Program-made: the position numbers and the translations under genes
The notes under the pieces: model-generated
What the model was told of the DNA's origin: nothing
The model's database searches: none
Seen by the model: the letters and a program-made list of their open reading frames with translations, nothing else
Shown here: piece after piece, positions 36,369 to 45,757 of the stretch
How the letters are laid out: every line of letters begins with the position of its first letter
Numbering within the stretch: the stretch's first letter is position 1
Assembly (NCBI GenBank): GCA_016192705.1
Contig: JACPTQ010000022.1
Span: 1-64,000, forward strand
DNA from: Deltaproteobacteria bacterium
Lineage (GTDB): Bacteria; Myxococcota; JACPTQ01
Reading direction: 5' to 3'
Length of the DNA stretch: 64,000 nt

Positions 36369-37939
36369 TTGTCCTTCGTCCTCACCTTACGCCCCTCGAC
36401 CGGCGTCCCCTCGTCCGAGCCCGCCGAGCCACCGCGCTTCAGCTTCTTCTCGCCTGCCTTTTCCGCGTCATCAGCCTTCTTCTTCTTCGCCGCTTCATCC
36501 GCAGCCTTTTTCTTTTCAGCGGTGTCATCATCGGCCTTCTTCTTTGCCGCATCATCCGCCGATTTCTTCTTCGCCTCCTCACGCGCTTTTTTCGTCGCCG
36601 CCGCCTTATCACGCCTCTCCTTGGCGTCCTTCTTTCGCTTTTCAATCTTAAGCCTTTTGTCCGCCTCCTGCACGTAACGATCGACCGGGTCATCCTTATC
36701 GAGCTTCGCCCCAGCCTCCCCCTTGTACCGCCGAAACTCCTGGATCGCCCGCTCGTACCTCGCCATCGGCTCCATCCCCTTCCATTCGTGATCGAGGTAC
36801 ATGACGCCGATGTTAAATGTCGCCTCCGCGAGCCCCGGGTTCATTTTCCGGGCCTGTTCATAAAGCTCGAGCGCCTTGTCGAGCTGTTCAAGCCCTCGGT
36901 GCGCATTCCCCAAATTGACAACCGCGCGAACATAACCTGGCCGAAACGCCAACGCCTTTTCAAGCAGCGAAACCGCCCCTTTGAAGTCCTTCTTCTCAGT
37001 TAAGAGCACGGCCAAATTATTGAGAACCTCTGGAAAATCTCCCCGCAGCGCGATCGCCTCCCGAAACGCCGCGATGGCCGCGTCCTTGTTGTCAACCTTC
37101 AAATACGAAAGCGCGAGTGCCTGATGAATCGCCGCGCTTCGTCGATATCCCGCGGCAAACTTCTTCTCATTTTCGCGGTCGATCGTGTCAGCGTTTTGAA
37201 ACGCGAATATCGCGAGCTCTGTCTTTCCTTGACGATAAAAAACGGCCCCCATGTTCATGATGGCGCCGATGTTGCGCTCGTCCTTTCGTAACGCCGACTT
37301 GGCGAGCGCAACCGCACCGTCCGAATCGCCCACGCGGATTTTCCATTTCCCGAGCAGATTCACCAGGTCCAGCGATTTTGGATTCTTCGCAACCAGCACA
37401 TCGACAAAACGAACAGCCTCCGCGGCGCCGCGCCGTTTCGCCTGTTGATTCGCAAGAGCCTCGGCCGCCGGCAAAAAGTCGCCCTTCGCCCGAAGCGCCG
37501 AGCGATACGCCTCCTCGGCGAGCCCGTTTTCGCCCGTTCGCTCGTACAAAACGCCGAGGTTGAAATGCGCGTGCGGCAAGTCGGGGTTTCGCTCCGCAAG
37601 CCGCTTAAACGCGTCGATCCCCTTCTTCGCGTCCTCGAGCCCCGCCTTCGTCGCCTCGGTGAACTCCGCCGAAACCGCCTCACCAATCGGAGGTTCAACT
37701 TTGGCGGGCGGCTCGTCGACCGGCGCGCCCGCATCGACAGTTGCCCTTTCAACAGTTGCAACCGGAAGAGCCACACCCGAATCCGGTAGCGGTGTTACTT
37801 CCATGACCGTTGTCCCTCGCGCGCCAGCGTCGACGAAAACGGCGTCCGCCCCAACGGTCGGCGTATCCGGCTTTTTCTCGACCCCACTGCACCGCACCAA
37901 ACCCGCCGCGAGCACACCTATGACCACCCACCGGCTCAT
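36365..37939 (-). CDS. GltE-like TPR lipoprotein
   Basis: 524 residues from ATG 37939. A longer frame to 38062 overlaps the upstream gene by 71 bases and lacks a signal peptide. The signal peptide has a lipobox ending LVRC (residue about 17). TPR pairs fill about 85-390 (e.g. PHAHFNLGVLYERTGENGLAEEAYRSAL, given here as PHAHFNLGVLYERTGENG then LAEEAYRSAL). The C-terminal 100 residues are a Lys/Ala/Asp/Glu-rich helix that is probably coiled. No clear ribosome-binding site is seen. Myxococcus GltE is also a TPR lipoprotein placed between GltD and GltF, and it assembles the trans-envelope gliding complex in the periplasm. Confidence 0.78.
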   Translation of the reverse strand: MSRWVVIGVLAAGLVRCSGVEKKPDTPTVGADAVFVDAGARGTTVMEVTPLPDSGVALPVATVERATVDAGAPVDEPPAKVEPPIGEAVSAEFTEATKAGLEDAKKGIDAFKRLAERNPDLPHAHFNLGVLYERTGENGLAEEAYRSALRAKGDFLPAAEALANQQAKRRGAAEAVRFVDVLVAKNPKSLDLVNLLGKWKIRVGDSDGAVALAKSALRKDERNIGAIMNMGAVFYRQGKTELAIFAFQNADTIDRENEKKFAAGYRRSAAIHQALALSYLKVDNKDAAIAAFREAIALRGDFPEVLNNLAVLLTEKKDFKGAVSLLEKALAFRPGYVRAVVNLGNAHRGLEQLDKALELYEQARKMNPGLAEATFNIGVMYLDHEWKGMEPMARYERAIQEFRRYKGEAGAKLDKDDPVDRYVQEADKRLKIEKRKKDAKERRDKAAATKKAREEAKKKSADDAAKKKADDDTAEKKKAADEAAKKKKADDAEKAGEKKLKRGGSAGSDEGTPVEGRKVRTKDK

Positions 37940-37991
37940 ACGAATAAGACGGATGATTGCGCCATACGATCTCTTTGGGCTCGCCCCCAAC

Positions 37992-40900
37992 TTATTTCTC
38001 CTTCGGGCGCTTTGCCCCGGGTCCTTCTTGCGGCGTCCGCGGCGACACCTCAAGCCCCACATCAGCTCCGAGTTCCGTCTCGAGCATGACCTTCTCGTCC
38101 TTCACAACGCGAAACTCCGTCGGCCGCACCTTCGCGCGCGTCTCCATCGCGAGTTTGACCCACCGGCTCTTCACGCCGAACTTGTTCGCGGTGTCGATGA
38201 CCTTCGTGTAAAAGCCGATCGCGTCGTCCTCGAATTTATCCGCGCGCTTCCGCATTTGCGCCGAAAACTCTTCGCACGCCTCGGGCCCAAGCCCCGTCGG
38301 GCACGGCGCGAGCGCAAGCTCGTCCGCAAACTGATTGTACAAAAGCCCCTGGCGATACCGAGACGCGAGAACCCACTCGACCGACAAATACCGCGTAACC
38401 TCTTCATAAGCCCCGTCGAGCTCCTTCACGACCTTTGCCTTCGCGTTCAACTTCTTGATGAAGTCCTTCAGCTTGCCCGCCATCTTCATCACTTGAAACG
38501 TTTGATACCGGTCTTCGAGCGCGACAAACTTCGCCTCGGCGGCAAAATTCGACGCGGGCAACGTGCCATGTCCAATTCTCTGGCGCGCATACTCCTTCAA
38601 TATGTTCGCGTAACCGCGCTTCGCGTCGTACGTTCGCCCCTGCTTCTCGTAAGCCTTCGCGATGCGCCACGCCGCCTCGACCGCCGGCTGCGCGAACGCC
38701 CCGTCCGACCCGTACCTCGAAATGAAATTTGAAAACGTGCGAATCGCTCCCGACCAATCTTTCCCCTTCTCGCGAACGAGCCCCGCACGAAAGTACATCG
38801 CTGGCCCCTTCGGCAATTCGGCCGCCGCCTGCTTCATCTCCGGAAACTTCTTCAAATACCCATCAAGGTCTCGGTATTCATTCGCGTACTTCTCGTACAT
38901 CTCAGCCGCGCGCGGGTAATCTTGATTATTTTCAAGTCCCTGCGCGCCAAACGCGAGCGCGAACGGCTGCCACCGCGACCCCGGATACTGCGTGCCGAGC
39001 TTTCGCCAGCTGTCGATCGCCTTCTCGACGTTGTAAAACAGCATCGAATTCACGCCGATGCGGTGCAGCGAAAAATCGACGCTCTCCGATTTCGGGTACT
39101 CGTTAACGACGCGCTCGTAAACCTTCGTCGCCGACTCATACTTCGCGAGCTTTTCGTAGTTTCGCGCGACCCGGAAAAGCGCCGTTGGCGCATATTCGTT
39201 TTTTGGGTCCTCGGCCACGAGCGACAGGTACTTCTTGGCCGCGTCGTCGAACCTCCCTTGCTTTTCGAGCTCCTCGCCCCCCTTGAACTTTGCGCCCAAG
39301 TAAAACACCTGCAGGTCTTTTCCGAGATCCTTGCGAGACCCGCCGCGCGAAACCTGCATCGCAAGGAGCTTTCGCGCCCACTCTTCGCCGGCCCCCCAGT
39401 TTCCAACCAGCCGATAACTTTCGATGATGAGCTTTGCCGCGTTCTCGGCCTCGACGGTCGTCGGATGCTGCGTCGCGATTCGCTCAAACCGTCGCCGCGC
39501 TTCGTCGAAGTGCTTGTACTTAAAAAACCACTCGGCCGCGAGATACCCGACCGTCGGCACGCGCTCCGACTTCGGCACGATCGTCGCGAACAGATCGCGC
39601 GCCTTGATCCCGTCCATCACAACATCCGGGATGGCATCTGGCCCCGGACCACCCTCAAGCGCTTTCCCATCCTTTGTCTGTTGCGGGTGCCCGCGCTTCT
39701 CCATCTTCTTATTCGCGACGAGCTGCTCAATCCGCCGGTCAAGCGCAAGCGTTACGTTATAAGCCGCATCGGCTCGGTGCTTCTCGCCCGCATTCGTGTC
39801 ACGCACGCGCACAAATCCGGCCGCCGCCTTGTCGTAGTCACCTGACCAAAAGTAACACTCTGCGAGCGAAAACAGCAGATCGTAAAACTGCGCCGAGTGC
39901 GGGAACCGCTCGATGTACTTCTCGTACGCCACGGCCGCGAATCCGTACTCGCTCCGCGCCTTCGTCCATCGCGCGTCGGCCAGCGCGTCCCCCGCCTTCG
40001 CGAGCGCTTCCGCTTCCTTCTTGATGTTCCGGCCTTCGCTGTGGTGGTACCGCGCCGCCGTGATGAGCGACTCCTCGACGAGCTCCCGCGCCTTTTCGAT
40101 GGCACCCGTGTCACCGCGGTTTTTCTCGGCCCACTCGCTCCCCTGTTTGTACCGGTCAAAAATATTCTCACGCTCTTTCATCGCAAGCGCCTGCGTCTCC
40201 GGCTTGTCGTCGCGCGATTCGAGCGCCTTCACGAGCGCCGCTTGAATGAGCGGATTGCGCGGATGCAGCGGGTACGCCGCGAGCACTTGCGTATACGCCT
40301 GGACCGCTTCCGCGTGCCGATTCTGTTTCGCGAGGTTTTCGCCGAGCTTCGCAAAGATCTCCTGGATGTACGGCTTCCCGGCGAGGCGCTTCTGCGCGTA
40401 CGCCCACGCCCGCGAAACCGACATCGGAATCTGCTCGCCGCACTGCCCGTTTTTGCAGACCGACCCCTCCTGACAATCCCCATCTGCTTTGCAAACGCCC
40501 GAGATGCAGTAACCCTCAACACACTGGCGCCCCGCCGAACACGTCAGATCGACGCTACACGGCCACCTTTCCTCGCCAAACGAGATGGCCATGTACTGAA
40601 CGGTCTCCGCCCGCATGTCGCTCCCGGCTTCGCCCTTTTCAGCCGCCATCTTGTCCGACAGGTCAAGGAGGTCCGCGAAATATTTGATCGCTGAGTGAAA
40701 ATCGTCGTCGCGGTAGTACGACCATGCGAGTTTATAAAGGGCCTTGTCATAAAGGATGTGGTCCGTGAAGCCGAGCATCCGCGAGTAGGCGTCGATCGCT
40801 TCCTTCAGCTTCCCGGAGTCAAAGAACTGTTCGCCGAGCCGCATCCACGCCTCAGCGACGAATTTCGATTTCGGGTATTTGCGCACGAGCTCGTTGAAAA

Positions 40901-41756
40901 CCTCGACCGCTTCTTTTTCTTCCGCTTGTTCGACCAAGCAGTAACCCAAAATGTAGTAAACGCCGTCGAGCACAGAAAACCGCGGGAATTTGTTGATGAT
41001 CCGCTGCGTGAGTTCGATGGTGCGCTCGAATCGCTTGCGCGGCGGCTGCGGGTAATCGGGCTCCTTGGGCTCGACCTTAAGCTTCTTTTCTTTGAAAAGG
41101 CGAACTTGCTCGTCGTACGCTTTTGAAATTCGCTCGACGTCTTGGCGGTACGCCTCGCGCGCGACTTCGGCTTCCGCTTCGGACCGCTCAAAGTAAAGCT
41201 CCGCAAGGCGAAACATGACGTCGGGTGTGTACTGCGCGTTGTCGGGGTAGTCCTTTATGAATCGCTCAAACCGCGCAATGGCATCATCGCGGCGCCTCTT
41301 CTCCTCGGCCTCAAGGACCTTGAGTTCCTTCTCAAAAGTGTCTTCGAGCCGCTTCTTGCGTTCACTGTATTTCGCTTCAATGATGCCGCGAACTTCGCCG
41401 TTATACGATTTTGTTTCATCTTGAAACCGACCGAGCGCCTCGCGCATCTCTTTCAACCCTTCGCGCCGCTCCGGCGTGTCGGGAAGCGACTCGGGCGTCA
41501 CAATGCGCGGCACCGACTTAACAGGGAGTGCGCCCGCCCCCGCATCCGCATCCGCTGGGGATTTCAACGCAGGGGCGCCAAGCCGCGAAGGCGCAGCGGA
41601 GGCATCCTCCCTTGGCGTCTCCGCATCTTTGCGTTTAACCTCTTCCCCCGCATCCACCGCGGCTTTGGGCACCGCCGCGCTCCCAAGCCGCATGCGCACG
41701 CCGCCATCAACATCCGCGCCAAAGGCCAACGCGACGAACAACAAGGCCGACGTCAC
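37992..41756 (-). CDS. GltD (AgmU)-like giant TPR protein
   Basis: 1,254 residues, close to the size I recall for Myxococcus AgmU/GltD. GTG 41756 overlaps the upstream stop (GTGA). A signal peptide is followed by an Ala/Pro/Asp linker containing a palindromic repeat (41559-41640), then a charged coiled-coil region and many TPR-like pairs throughout (GxxxxxAxxxYxxxLxxYP style, e.g. RNYEKLAKYESATKVYERVV). Around residues 400-440 is a Cys-rich insertion with eight Cys, CSVDLTCSAGRQCVEGYC and C..DGDC..GSVCKNGQC. TPR proteins of this kind scaffold the motility complex in the periplasm. The Cys pattern implies an oxidising compartment. Confidence 0.8.
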   Translation of the reverse strand: MTSALLFVALAFGADVDGGVRMRLGSAAVPKAAVDAGEEVKRKDAETPREDASAAPSRLGAPALKSPADADAGAGALPVKSVPRIVTPESLPDTPERREGLKEMREALGRFQDETKSYNGEVRGIIEAKYSERKKRLEDTFEKELKVLEAEEKRRRDDAIARFERFIKDYPDNAQYTPDVMFRLAELYFERSEAEAEVAREAYRQDVERISKAYDEQVRLFKEKKLKVEPKEPDYPQPPRKRFERTIELTQRIINKFPRFSVLDGVYYILGYCLVEQAEEKEAVEVFNELVRKYPKSKFVAEAWMRLGEQFFDSGKLKEAIDAYSRMLGFTDHILYDKALYKLAWSYYRDDDFHSAIKYFADLLDLSDKMAAEKGEAGSDMRAETVQYMAISFGEERWPCSVDLTCSAGRQCVEGYCISGVCKADGDCQEGSVCKNGQCGEQIPMSVSRAWAYAQKRLAGKPYIQEIFAKLGENLAKQNRHAEAVQAYTQVLAAYPLHPRNPLIQAALVKALESRDDKPETQALAMKERENIFDRYKQGSEWAEKNRGDTGAIEKARELVEESLITAARYHHSEGRNIKKEAEALAKAGDALADARWTKARSEYGFAAVAYEKYIERFPHSAQFYDLLFSLAECYFWSGDYDKAAAGFVRVRDTNAGEKHRADAAYNVTLALDRRIEQLVANKKMEKRGHPQQTKDGKALEGGPGPDAIPDVVMDGIKARDLFATIVPKSERVPTVGYLAAEWFFKYKHFDEARRRFERIATQHPTTVEAENAAKLIIESYRLVGNWGAGEEWARKLLAMQVSRGGSRKDLGKDLQVFYLGAKFKGGEELEKQGRFDDAAKKYLSLVAEDPKNEYAPTALFRVARNYEKLAKYESATKVYERVVNEYPKSESVDFSLHRIGVNSMLFYNVEKAIDSWRKLGTQYPGSRWQPFALAFGAQGLENNQDYPRAAEMYEKYANEYRDLDGYLKKFPEMKQAAAELPKGPAMYFRAGLVREKGKDWSGAIRTFSNFISRYGSDGAFAQPAVEAAWRIAKAYEKQGRTYDAKRGYANILKEYARQRIGHGTLPASNFAAEAKFVALEDRYQTFQVMKMAGKLKDFIKKLNAKAKVVKELDGAYEEVTRYLSVEWVLASRYRQGLLYNQFADELALAPCPTGLGPEACEEFSAQMRKRADKFEDDAIGFYTKVIDTANKFGVKSRWVKLAMETRAKVRPTEFRVVKDEKVMLETELGADVGLEVSPRTPQEGPGAKRPKEK
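41559..41640. repeat. CGCAAAGGCGC palindromic repeat, in-frame copy 2
   Basis: TTTCAACGCAGGGGCGCCAA on one side and TTGGCGTCTCCGCATCTTTG on the other, about 82 bases, inside the N-terminal linker of the GltD-like gene. It is inverted relative to the gene compared with copy 1 (14631-14708), yet still leaves an open frame. Confidence 0.7.
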
Positions 41757-44152
41757 GGCTTCTTCTTCTCCTTGCTCTCGGCCGCCGCGGCGTCGTCGTC
41801 TTCGGAGCGAAGTTCCTTAAAGTCCTTTTCGAGCGTCTTCATTTCGCGTTCCCGGTCTTGGAGCGTCCCCGTATACTTCTTGCTGTTGTCTTCCTTCTTT
41901 TTCCACACGACATCGATGAGGCCAACATCCGCCTCGACGACCAGATCACCAATTCGGCGCCGCACGCTGTCGAACGTCTCGTGCGCGACCTTTCCCGCGA
42001 GCGTCTCAGATTCTCCGGAATACCTCTTGCTTTCGCGGCGAAACTTCCAAACTTCCTTCCGCTCCGCGTTGACGCGCGCCTGGAGCCCTATCACTTTCTT
42101 CTCAACCTCGCGACGCAGCCGCGATTGAAACTCGCGCAGCCGCAACGACAGAGTGTCCATCGTCGTTCGATCGTCGTCAGCCTTCTCGGCGAGCCGCGCC
42201 GCTTCTCCCGACAACCTCGACCGAAGCTGCCGCAAAAAAGCCTGCTCACCCGCAAGCGCCTCCTTCAGTTTCTCGCGAACATTCGCGTCTTCCGCGGCAT
42301 TGTCTTCAAGCGAAAGCTGCGCGATCCCACGCGCCGTTTCTTTACGCGCCGTTTCGATTTCGCGGATCATTTCGCGAATTGTCTTTTGCTCAAGGTCGAT
42401 CTGCGAAATAAAAATGCGCTCTTGGTCCTCCGATATGCCGCGCGACTTCTTTGTGTCGTTGAAATACTTAACGAGCGCGACAACTTGGGCGAGTCTTCCC
42501 TCAAGCTCGAACAGGAGCCGAAACAGCTCGTGGTCCTGTTTCCGAAATCGCGCTTCGCTTGTGAGCCGTCGGTTCAAGTAATCCTCGCGCGTCTTCGGCG
42601 CGTCTTTGTATTTCTCCTCCCAAGTCGCGATTCGCTTCCGAATCTCAACGAGCTCAGCCTGCTCAGCCTCCGACAACTTTCCTGCAAACAGCTTCGCCTC
42701 AACTTGGGTGAGCTGGCGCCGCATCATCAAAATCGAATTCTCGTACCCCAGCGCCCGCGCCCGCGCATCGCGCAAATCGGGAAAGATATCGATCTTGTTT
42801 GGCGCGCGCAGACTCGACTCCAAGTGACTTAAAATCCGGTCGATTTCGCGCAGCGACGCTTCGTTGCCGCGCACGTCGGCGATGAGTGAAACCGCCTTGG
42901 ACACATCGAGGTCCTTTTTCACCCAACGTGACGCGATCTTCGGAAAGATCGCGGCGAAATCAAATTTGTCGAGGTTCTCCGTGATCATGCGCCGGAAAAA
43001 CCCGTCCGCCGCTTCGGCTTTCGAGACGAATTTCGCCATTTCGTCCTGAAGCGGCTTGTACAGTTGGATGATCTCCTCGTAAGTCTTATCCGCCTTCTCA
43101 TACTCCGCGAGGTGTAAATGGAGGTTGCCCTGGAGAAGGCGTGCCCGCGGCAACAGCGGTGAATCAGGAAGAAGCATCAGCACGTCGGCCGTTCGAAGCG
43201 CTTGCTTGAAGTTCTTCGCCTTCACGTGAACCCAGGCCAATTCAAAAAGCGATTCATCAAACACATCTGACGTGTGGCGAATTCGCGTGTAGTAATCCTC
43301 GGCCTGCTTATAGTCTTTGAGATCGTGGAAAACTCGTCCCAACGCGAGGTTCAGAAGGTCGACGACACGTCGCTCCTCCTCGGTCGCGGGCGCCAACTTG
43401 AGCGCCTCGACGGCGGCGGCGATCGCCTCCTTGTATTTTCCTTCGCGAACCCAAAGCGCAACCACATGGAATCGCGCGCGAAGCAAAAACGGCGACGCCA
43501 GAGGAATCGACAAAAACGCGTCCCGCGCGCGCCGCCCTTCTTTCACAGCGGCCTCTGTGGCCTGAGGAATATCCTCGACGATGTTGTAGAGCGCCTTCGC
43601 GCGCAAGTAAGGCGAATCGACATCGTCGCCGAGCGCGTTGGTCTTAACGAGAAGCGCCCAGAGGGTCTCGATGTCCGCGTAACGGCGCTCCTGAAACGCG
43701 AGAGCGATAAGTCGTCGAAGCGCGTCCGGCCGCCACCTTCGTCCACCCCGCTCTACGAGCTGCAAAAAATGCCGCATAGCGCCAAAATAGTTCTTGTTGC
43801 GGTAAAGCGATTCCGCCAAGTGATAAAGCGCCTCATCAAATGCGACGCTCGCCTGAAACCGCGCGTCGTCGACAATGTCCAGCAAGACGATCGCCGCTTC
43901 CGTGTAATTGCCGATCTGAAATGCCGTGAGTCCCCGAGCGAGCCGCTCGTTAACGCCCACCGTAAGCACCGAGGCGTCCGCCGCAAAGTGCTCCTTAAAG
44001 AGTCGGTCGATGTCGCTTCCAACGCTGCGGAGGTGAATATGGATGCGACCGAGTTCAACGGCCGAGCTTTGCGTTTGAGCGTACGCGGAGGCGGCGCCGA
44101 AAAGCGCCACAAGGCTAAAGACCGCCGCGCCTGATTTGCCGAGCGACTTCAC
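41753..44152 (-). CDS. GltC-like periplasmic TPR/coiled-coil protein
   Basis: 799 residues, overlapping the upstream gene by 4 bases. A signal peptide (about 1-26, cleavage after AYAQ) carries no lipobox, so it should be soluble in the periplasm. Helical TPR-like repeats fill about 60-380 ([39 protein letters not shown]). The C-terminal half (about 440-790) is a long charged coiled coil. Myxococcus GltC is likewise a soluble periplasmic TPR protein of the gliding complex. The name is assigned by architecture and operon position. Confidence 0.7.
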   Translation of the reverse strand: MKSLGKSGAAVFSLVALFGAASAYAQTQSSAVELGRIHIHLRSVGSDIDRLFKEHFAADASVLTVGVNERLARGLTAFQIGNYTEAAIVLLDIVDDARFQASVAFDEALYHLAESLYRNKNYFGAMRHFLQLVERGGRRWRPDALRRLIALAFQERRYADIETLWALLVKTNALGDDVDSPYLRAKALYNIVEDIPQATEAAVKEGRRARDAFLSIPLASPFLLRARFHVVALWVREGKYKEAIAAAVEALKLAPATEEERRVVDLLNLALGRVFHDLKDYKQAEDYYTRIRHTSDVFDESLFELAWVHVKAKNFKQALRTADVLMLLPDSPLLPRARLLQGNLHLHLAEYEKADKTYEEIIQLYKPLQDEMAKFVSKAEAADGFFRRMITENLDKFDFAAIFPKIASRWVKKDLDVSKAVSLIADVRGNEASLREIDRILSHLESSLRAPNKIDIFPDLRDARARALGYENSILMMRRQLTQVEAKLFAGKLSEAEQAELVEIRKRIATWEEKYKDAPKTREDYLNRRLTSEARFRKQDHELFRLLFELEGRLAQVVALVKYFNDTKKSRGISEDQERIFISQIDLEQKTIREMIREIETARKETARGIAQLSLEDNAAEDANVREKLKEALAGEQAFLRQLRSRLSGEAARLAEKADDDRTTMDTLSLRLREFQSRLRREVEKKVIGLQARVNAERKEVWKFRRESKRYSGESETLAGKVAHETFDSVRRRIGDLVVEADVGLIDVVWKKKEDNSKKYTGTLQDREREMKTLEKDFKELRSEDDDAAAAESKEKKKP

Positions 44153-45216
44153 TTCGACTTAGGCGTTGGCGTTGGCGTCGGTGCTGGCGTTGGCGTCGGT
44201 GCTGGCGTTGGCGTTGGCGTCGGTGCTGGCGTTGGCGTTGGCGTCGGGGTTGGCGTTGGAGACGGTGTCGGGGTTGGAGACGGTGTCGGCTCGGTCGTCG
44301 GCTTTCCCTTCTCCTTGTCCTTGTCTTTCTCCTTGTCCTTGTCGCCCTGCACAGCCGCGCGCGACGGCTTCTTCACGTCAACTTCAAATCGGACATCGGG
44401 ACGGTCTTTCCACTGCGTCGTCAGCATCCCCTTCTCGTAGCCGACGATTTTAATGTGCGTAACTTTCCCCTCTTCCGCATGGAACTGATAGCTCGACTTG
44501 ATCCGAAACCGATACCCCTCGAGATACGACAAGAGCCCGTGCCCGCGATAAACCAAGTAAACGGCAACGCTGTGGGCACCCGGAACGATGCTCCCGTTAA
44601 AAATCTGAAACTCCTCGCGCTTCTCAAGGTCGCCCTCGGTATCAACCTTTTGGTAAATCGGCGCACCGTCGAGATGATATTGGACCTCTTCGAGCTTGAA
44701 GCTCGACCCCATTTCATTGCGATGAACGAGAATCGCCGACGCGCCCGTGATCACACCCTGAAGCACCGTCTCCTGAAGAACCAACAGCCGCGCCTTGGAC
44801 CGGTAAATCCGCTCTTTCAGCTCGTTGACCTTCTCTTCGAGCGTCCGAATCTGCACCGATTGAAAATCCTCTTTGGGCGGAAGCTCAGGCGGCTTTGTCT
44901 CGTCGGGCTTCGCGGTGGTTTTGGGCGGCGTTGTTGCAGTTGCAGGAGCGGTTGCGGGTGTTGGGGTTGGCGTTAGGGTCGGCGTGGGCGTTGGAGTCGG
45001 GGTTGGAGTCGGCGTCGGGGTGGGGCTCTTCGTCCCCGCTGTGGTCCCTGATTCCGGGGTCTTCGCACCCCCCTCGCCTTTACCCTTTGCGTCGGCCTCC
45101 TTTTCGTTATCCTTTTTCTCGCCACCGCCCGTTGTCTGCGCAATCGCCCCGAACGAAAAAACGAGCGCGGAAACAATCGGGAAAACGATCGCCGACTGAA
45201 TAGACGTAGTTTTCAT
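44149..45216 (-). CDS. Secreted PT-rich protein with coiled coil, first gene of Glt-like operon
   Basis: 355 residues from ATG 45216 (GGGGTGG upstream); a frame from 45231 adds five residues. After a signal peptide (cleavage after AIAQ) comes an acidic/Lys-rich stretch and a Pro-Thr repeat tract (about 70-105). A coiled coil follows ([20 protein letters not shown], about 128-160), then a beta-rich domain (about 160-280) with [16 protein letters not shown], reminiscent of PEGA-like or carbohydrate-binding beta sandwiches. The C-terminus is a second long PT tract (about 310-355). Similar genes in myxobacterial glt clusters are often misannotated as dihydrolipoamide acetyltransferase because of the low-complexity region. 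Function unknown. Confidence 0.7.
   Translation of the reverse strand: MKTTSIQSAIVFPIVSALVFSFGAIAQTTGGGEKKDNEKEADAKGKGEGGAKTPESGTTAGTKSPTPTPTPTPTPTPTPTLTPTPTPATAPATATTPPKTTAKPDETKPPELPPKEDFQSVQIRTLEEKVNELKERIYRSKARLLVLQETVLQGVITGASAILVHRNEMGSSFKLEEVQYHLDGAPIYQKVDTEGDLEKREEFQIFNGSIVPGAHSVAVYLVYRGHGLLSYLEGYRFRIKSSYQFHAEEGKVTHIKIVGYEKGMLTTQWKDRPDVRFEVDVKKPSRAAVQGDKDKEKDKDKEKGKPTTEPTPSPTPTPSPTPTPTPTPTPAPTPTPTPAPTPTPAPTPTPTPKSK
44160..44290. repeat. GTTGGC/GTCGGC hexanucleotide tract encoding a Pro-Thr tail
   Basis: Tandem GCGTTGGCGTTGGCGTCGGT units read on the minus strand as Pro-Thr, with some Pro-Ala and Pro-Ser, at the C-terminal end of the secreted coiled-coil protein. A second tract of the same kind lies at 44945-45030 near the N-terminus of the same protein. 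Confidence 0.85.
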
Positions 45217-45485
45217 ACAACACCACCCCATAGGGTCAAGGTTTAGCCTACAGAAAGTTTATAACAAACGGTTACCACCCGCGTCAATGAAACGAGCGCC
45301 CGGAGGTCCGCGTCCTTCTTACGGTTTTTGGTGAATTGCACAGATTCGCCGCGTTGTCCGTCTAACATCTATAGATGGTCCACTTAGAAGATCGACCGAA
45401 GCCGCCCCCGTCGAACCTCGATGTGGAACATCGCTTGCTGAAGAGACAATGGGGGAACGGTGAGAGCGATGAAAAGGATGAGACG
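45217..45485. other. Intergenic region upstream of the Glt-like operon
   Basis: This stretch holds the operon promoter (45259-45287). On the + strand side I see no convincing promoter for the small gene at 45486 and no RNA gene. Confidence 0.5.
45259..45287 (-). promoter_or_regulatory. Sigma-70-type promoter of the Glt-like operon
   Basis: Read on the minus strand: TTGACG (45287-45282), a 17-base spacer, TTATAA (45264-45259). Transcription would start near 45252, giving a leader of about 36 bases to ATG 45216. This is one of the best promoter matches in the window. Confidence 0.65.
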
Positions 45486-45716
45486 ATGAAATCGGCTTCG
45501 GAACATAAATGTGATGCTCGGATCGCGAACCGCAATGAGATCCTTTCGATGATTGCCGAAGTGTCGGTTCGTTTTTTCGACGAGGCGCTTTCGCGATGTC
45601 GAAACGAGAGGGATGCGTCGCGCCTCGCGACCGCACTCTTCGTTTCGGCGTGGCTGAACGACCGACCCGACGAACTCTGGACGGAAGACTCCCGACTGAC
45701 GGTATCCGAAACCTAG
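45486..45716 (+). CDS. Small hypothetical protein
   Basis: 76 residues from ATG 45486, chosen because AAGGA lies 7 bases upstream; the open frame itself extends back to 45375 without a ribosome-binding site. The protein is helical (ILSMIAEVSVRFFDEALSRC, then DASRLATALFVSAWL). I do not recognise a family. It lies alone 41 bases before the FHA-TPR gene on the same strand. Codon use looks like its neighbours, but it could be spurious. Confidence 0.4.
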   Translation: MKSASEHKCDARIANRNEILSMIAEVSVRFFDEALSRCRNERDASRLATALFVSAWLNDRPDELWTEDSRLTVSET

Positions 45717-45757
45717 CTTCTTGAACCAACCGGCCCGCCGAGACTACACTCATACCT

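Noticed and set aside
44160-44290. Regular short repeats resembling a CRISPR or satellite array
   Set aside because: Units are hexanucleotides without spacers and are read in frame as Pro-Thr in a secreted protein.
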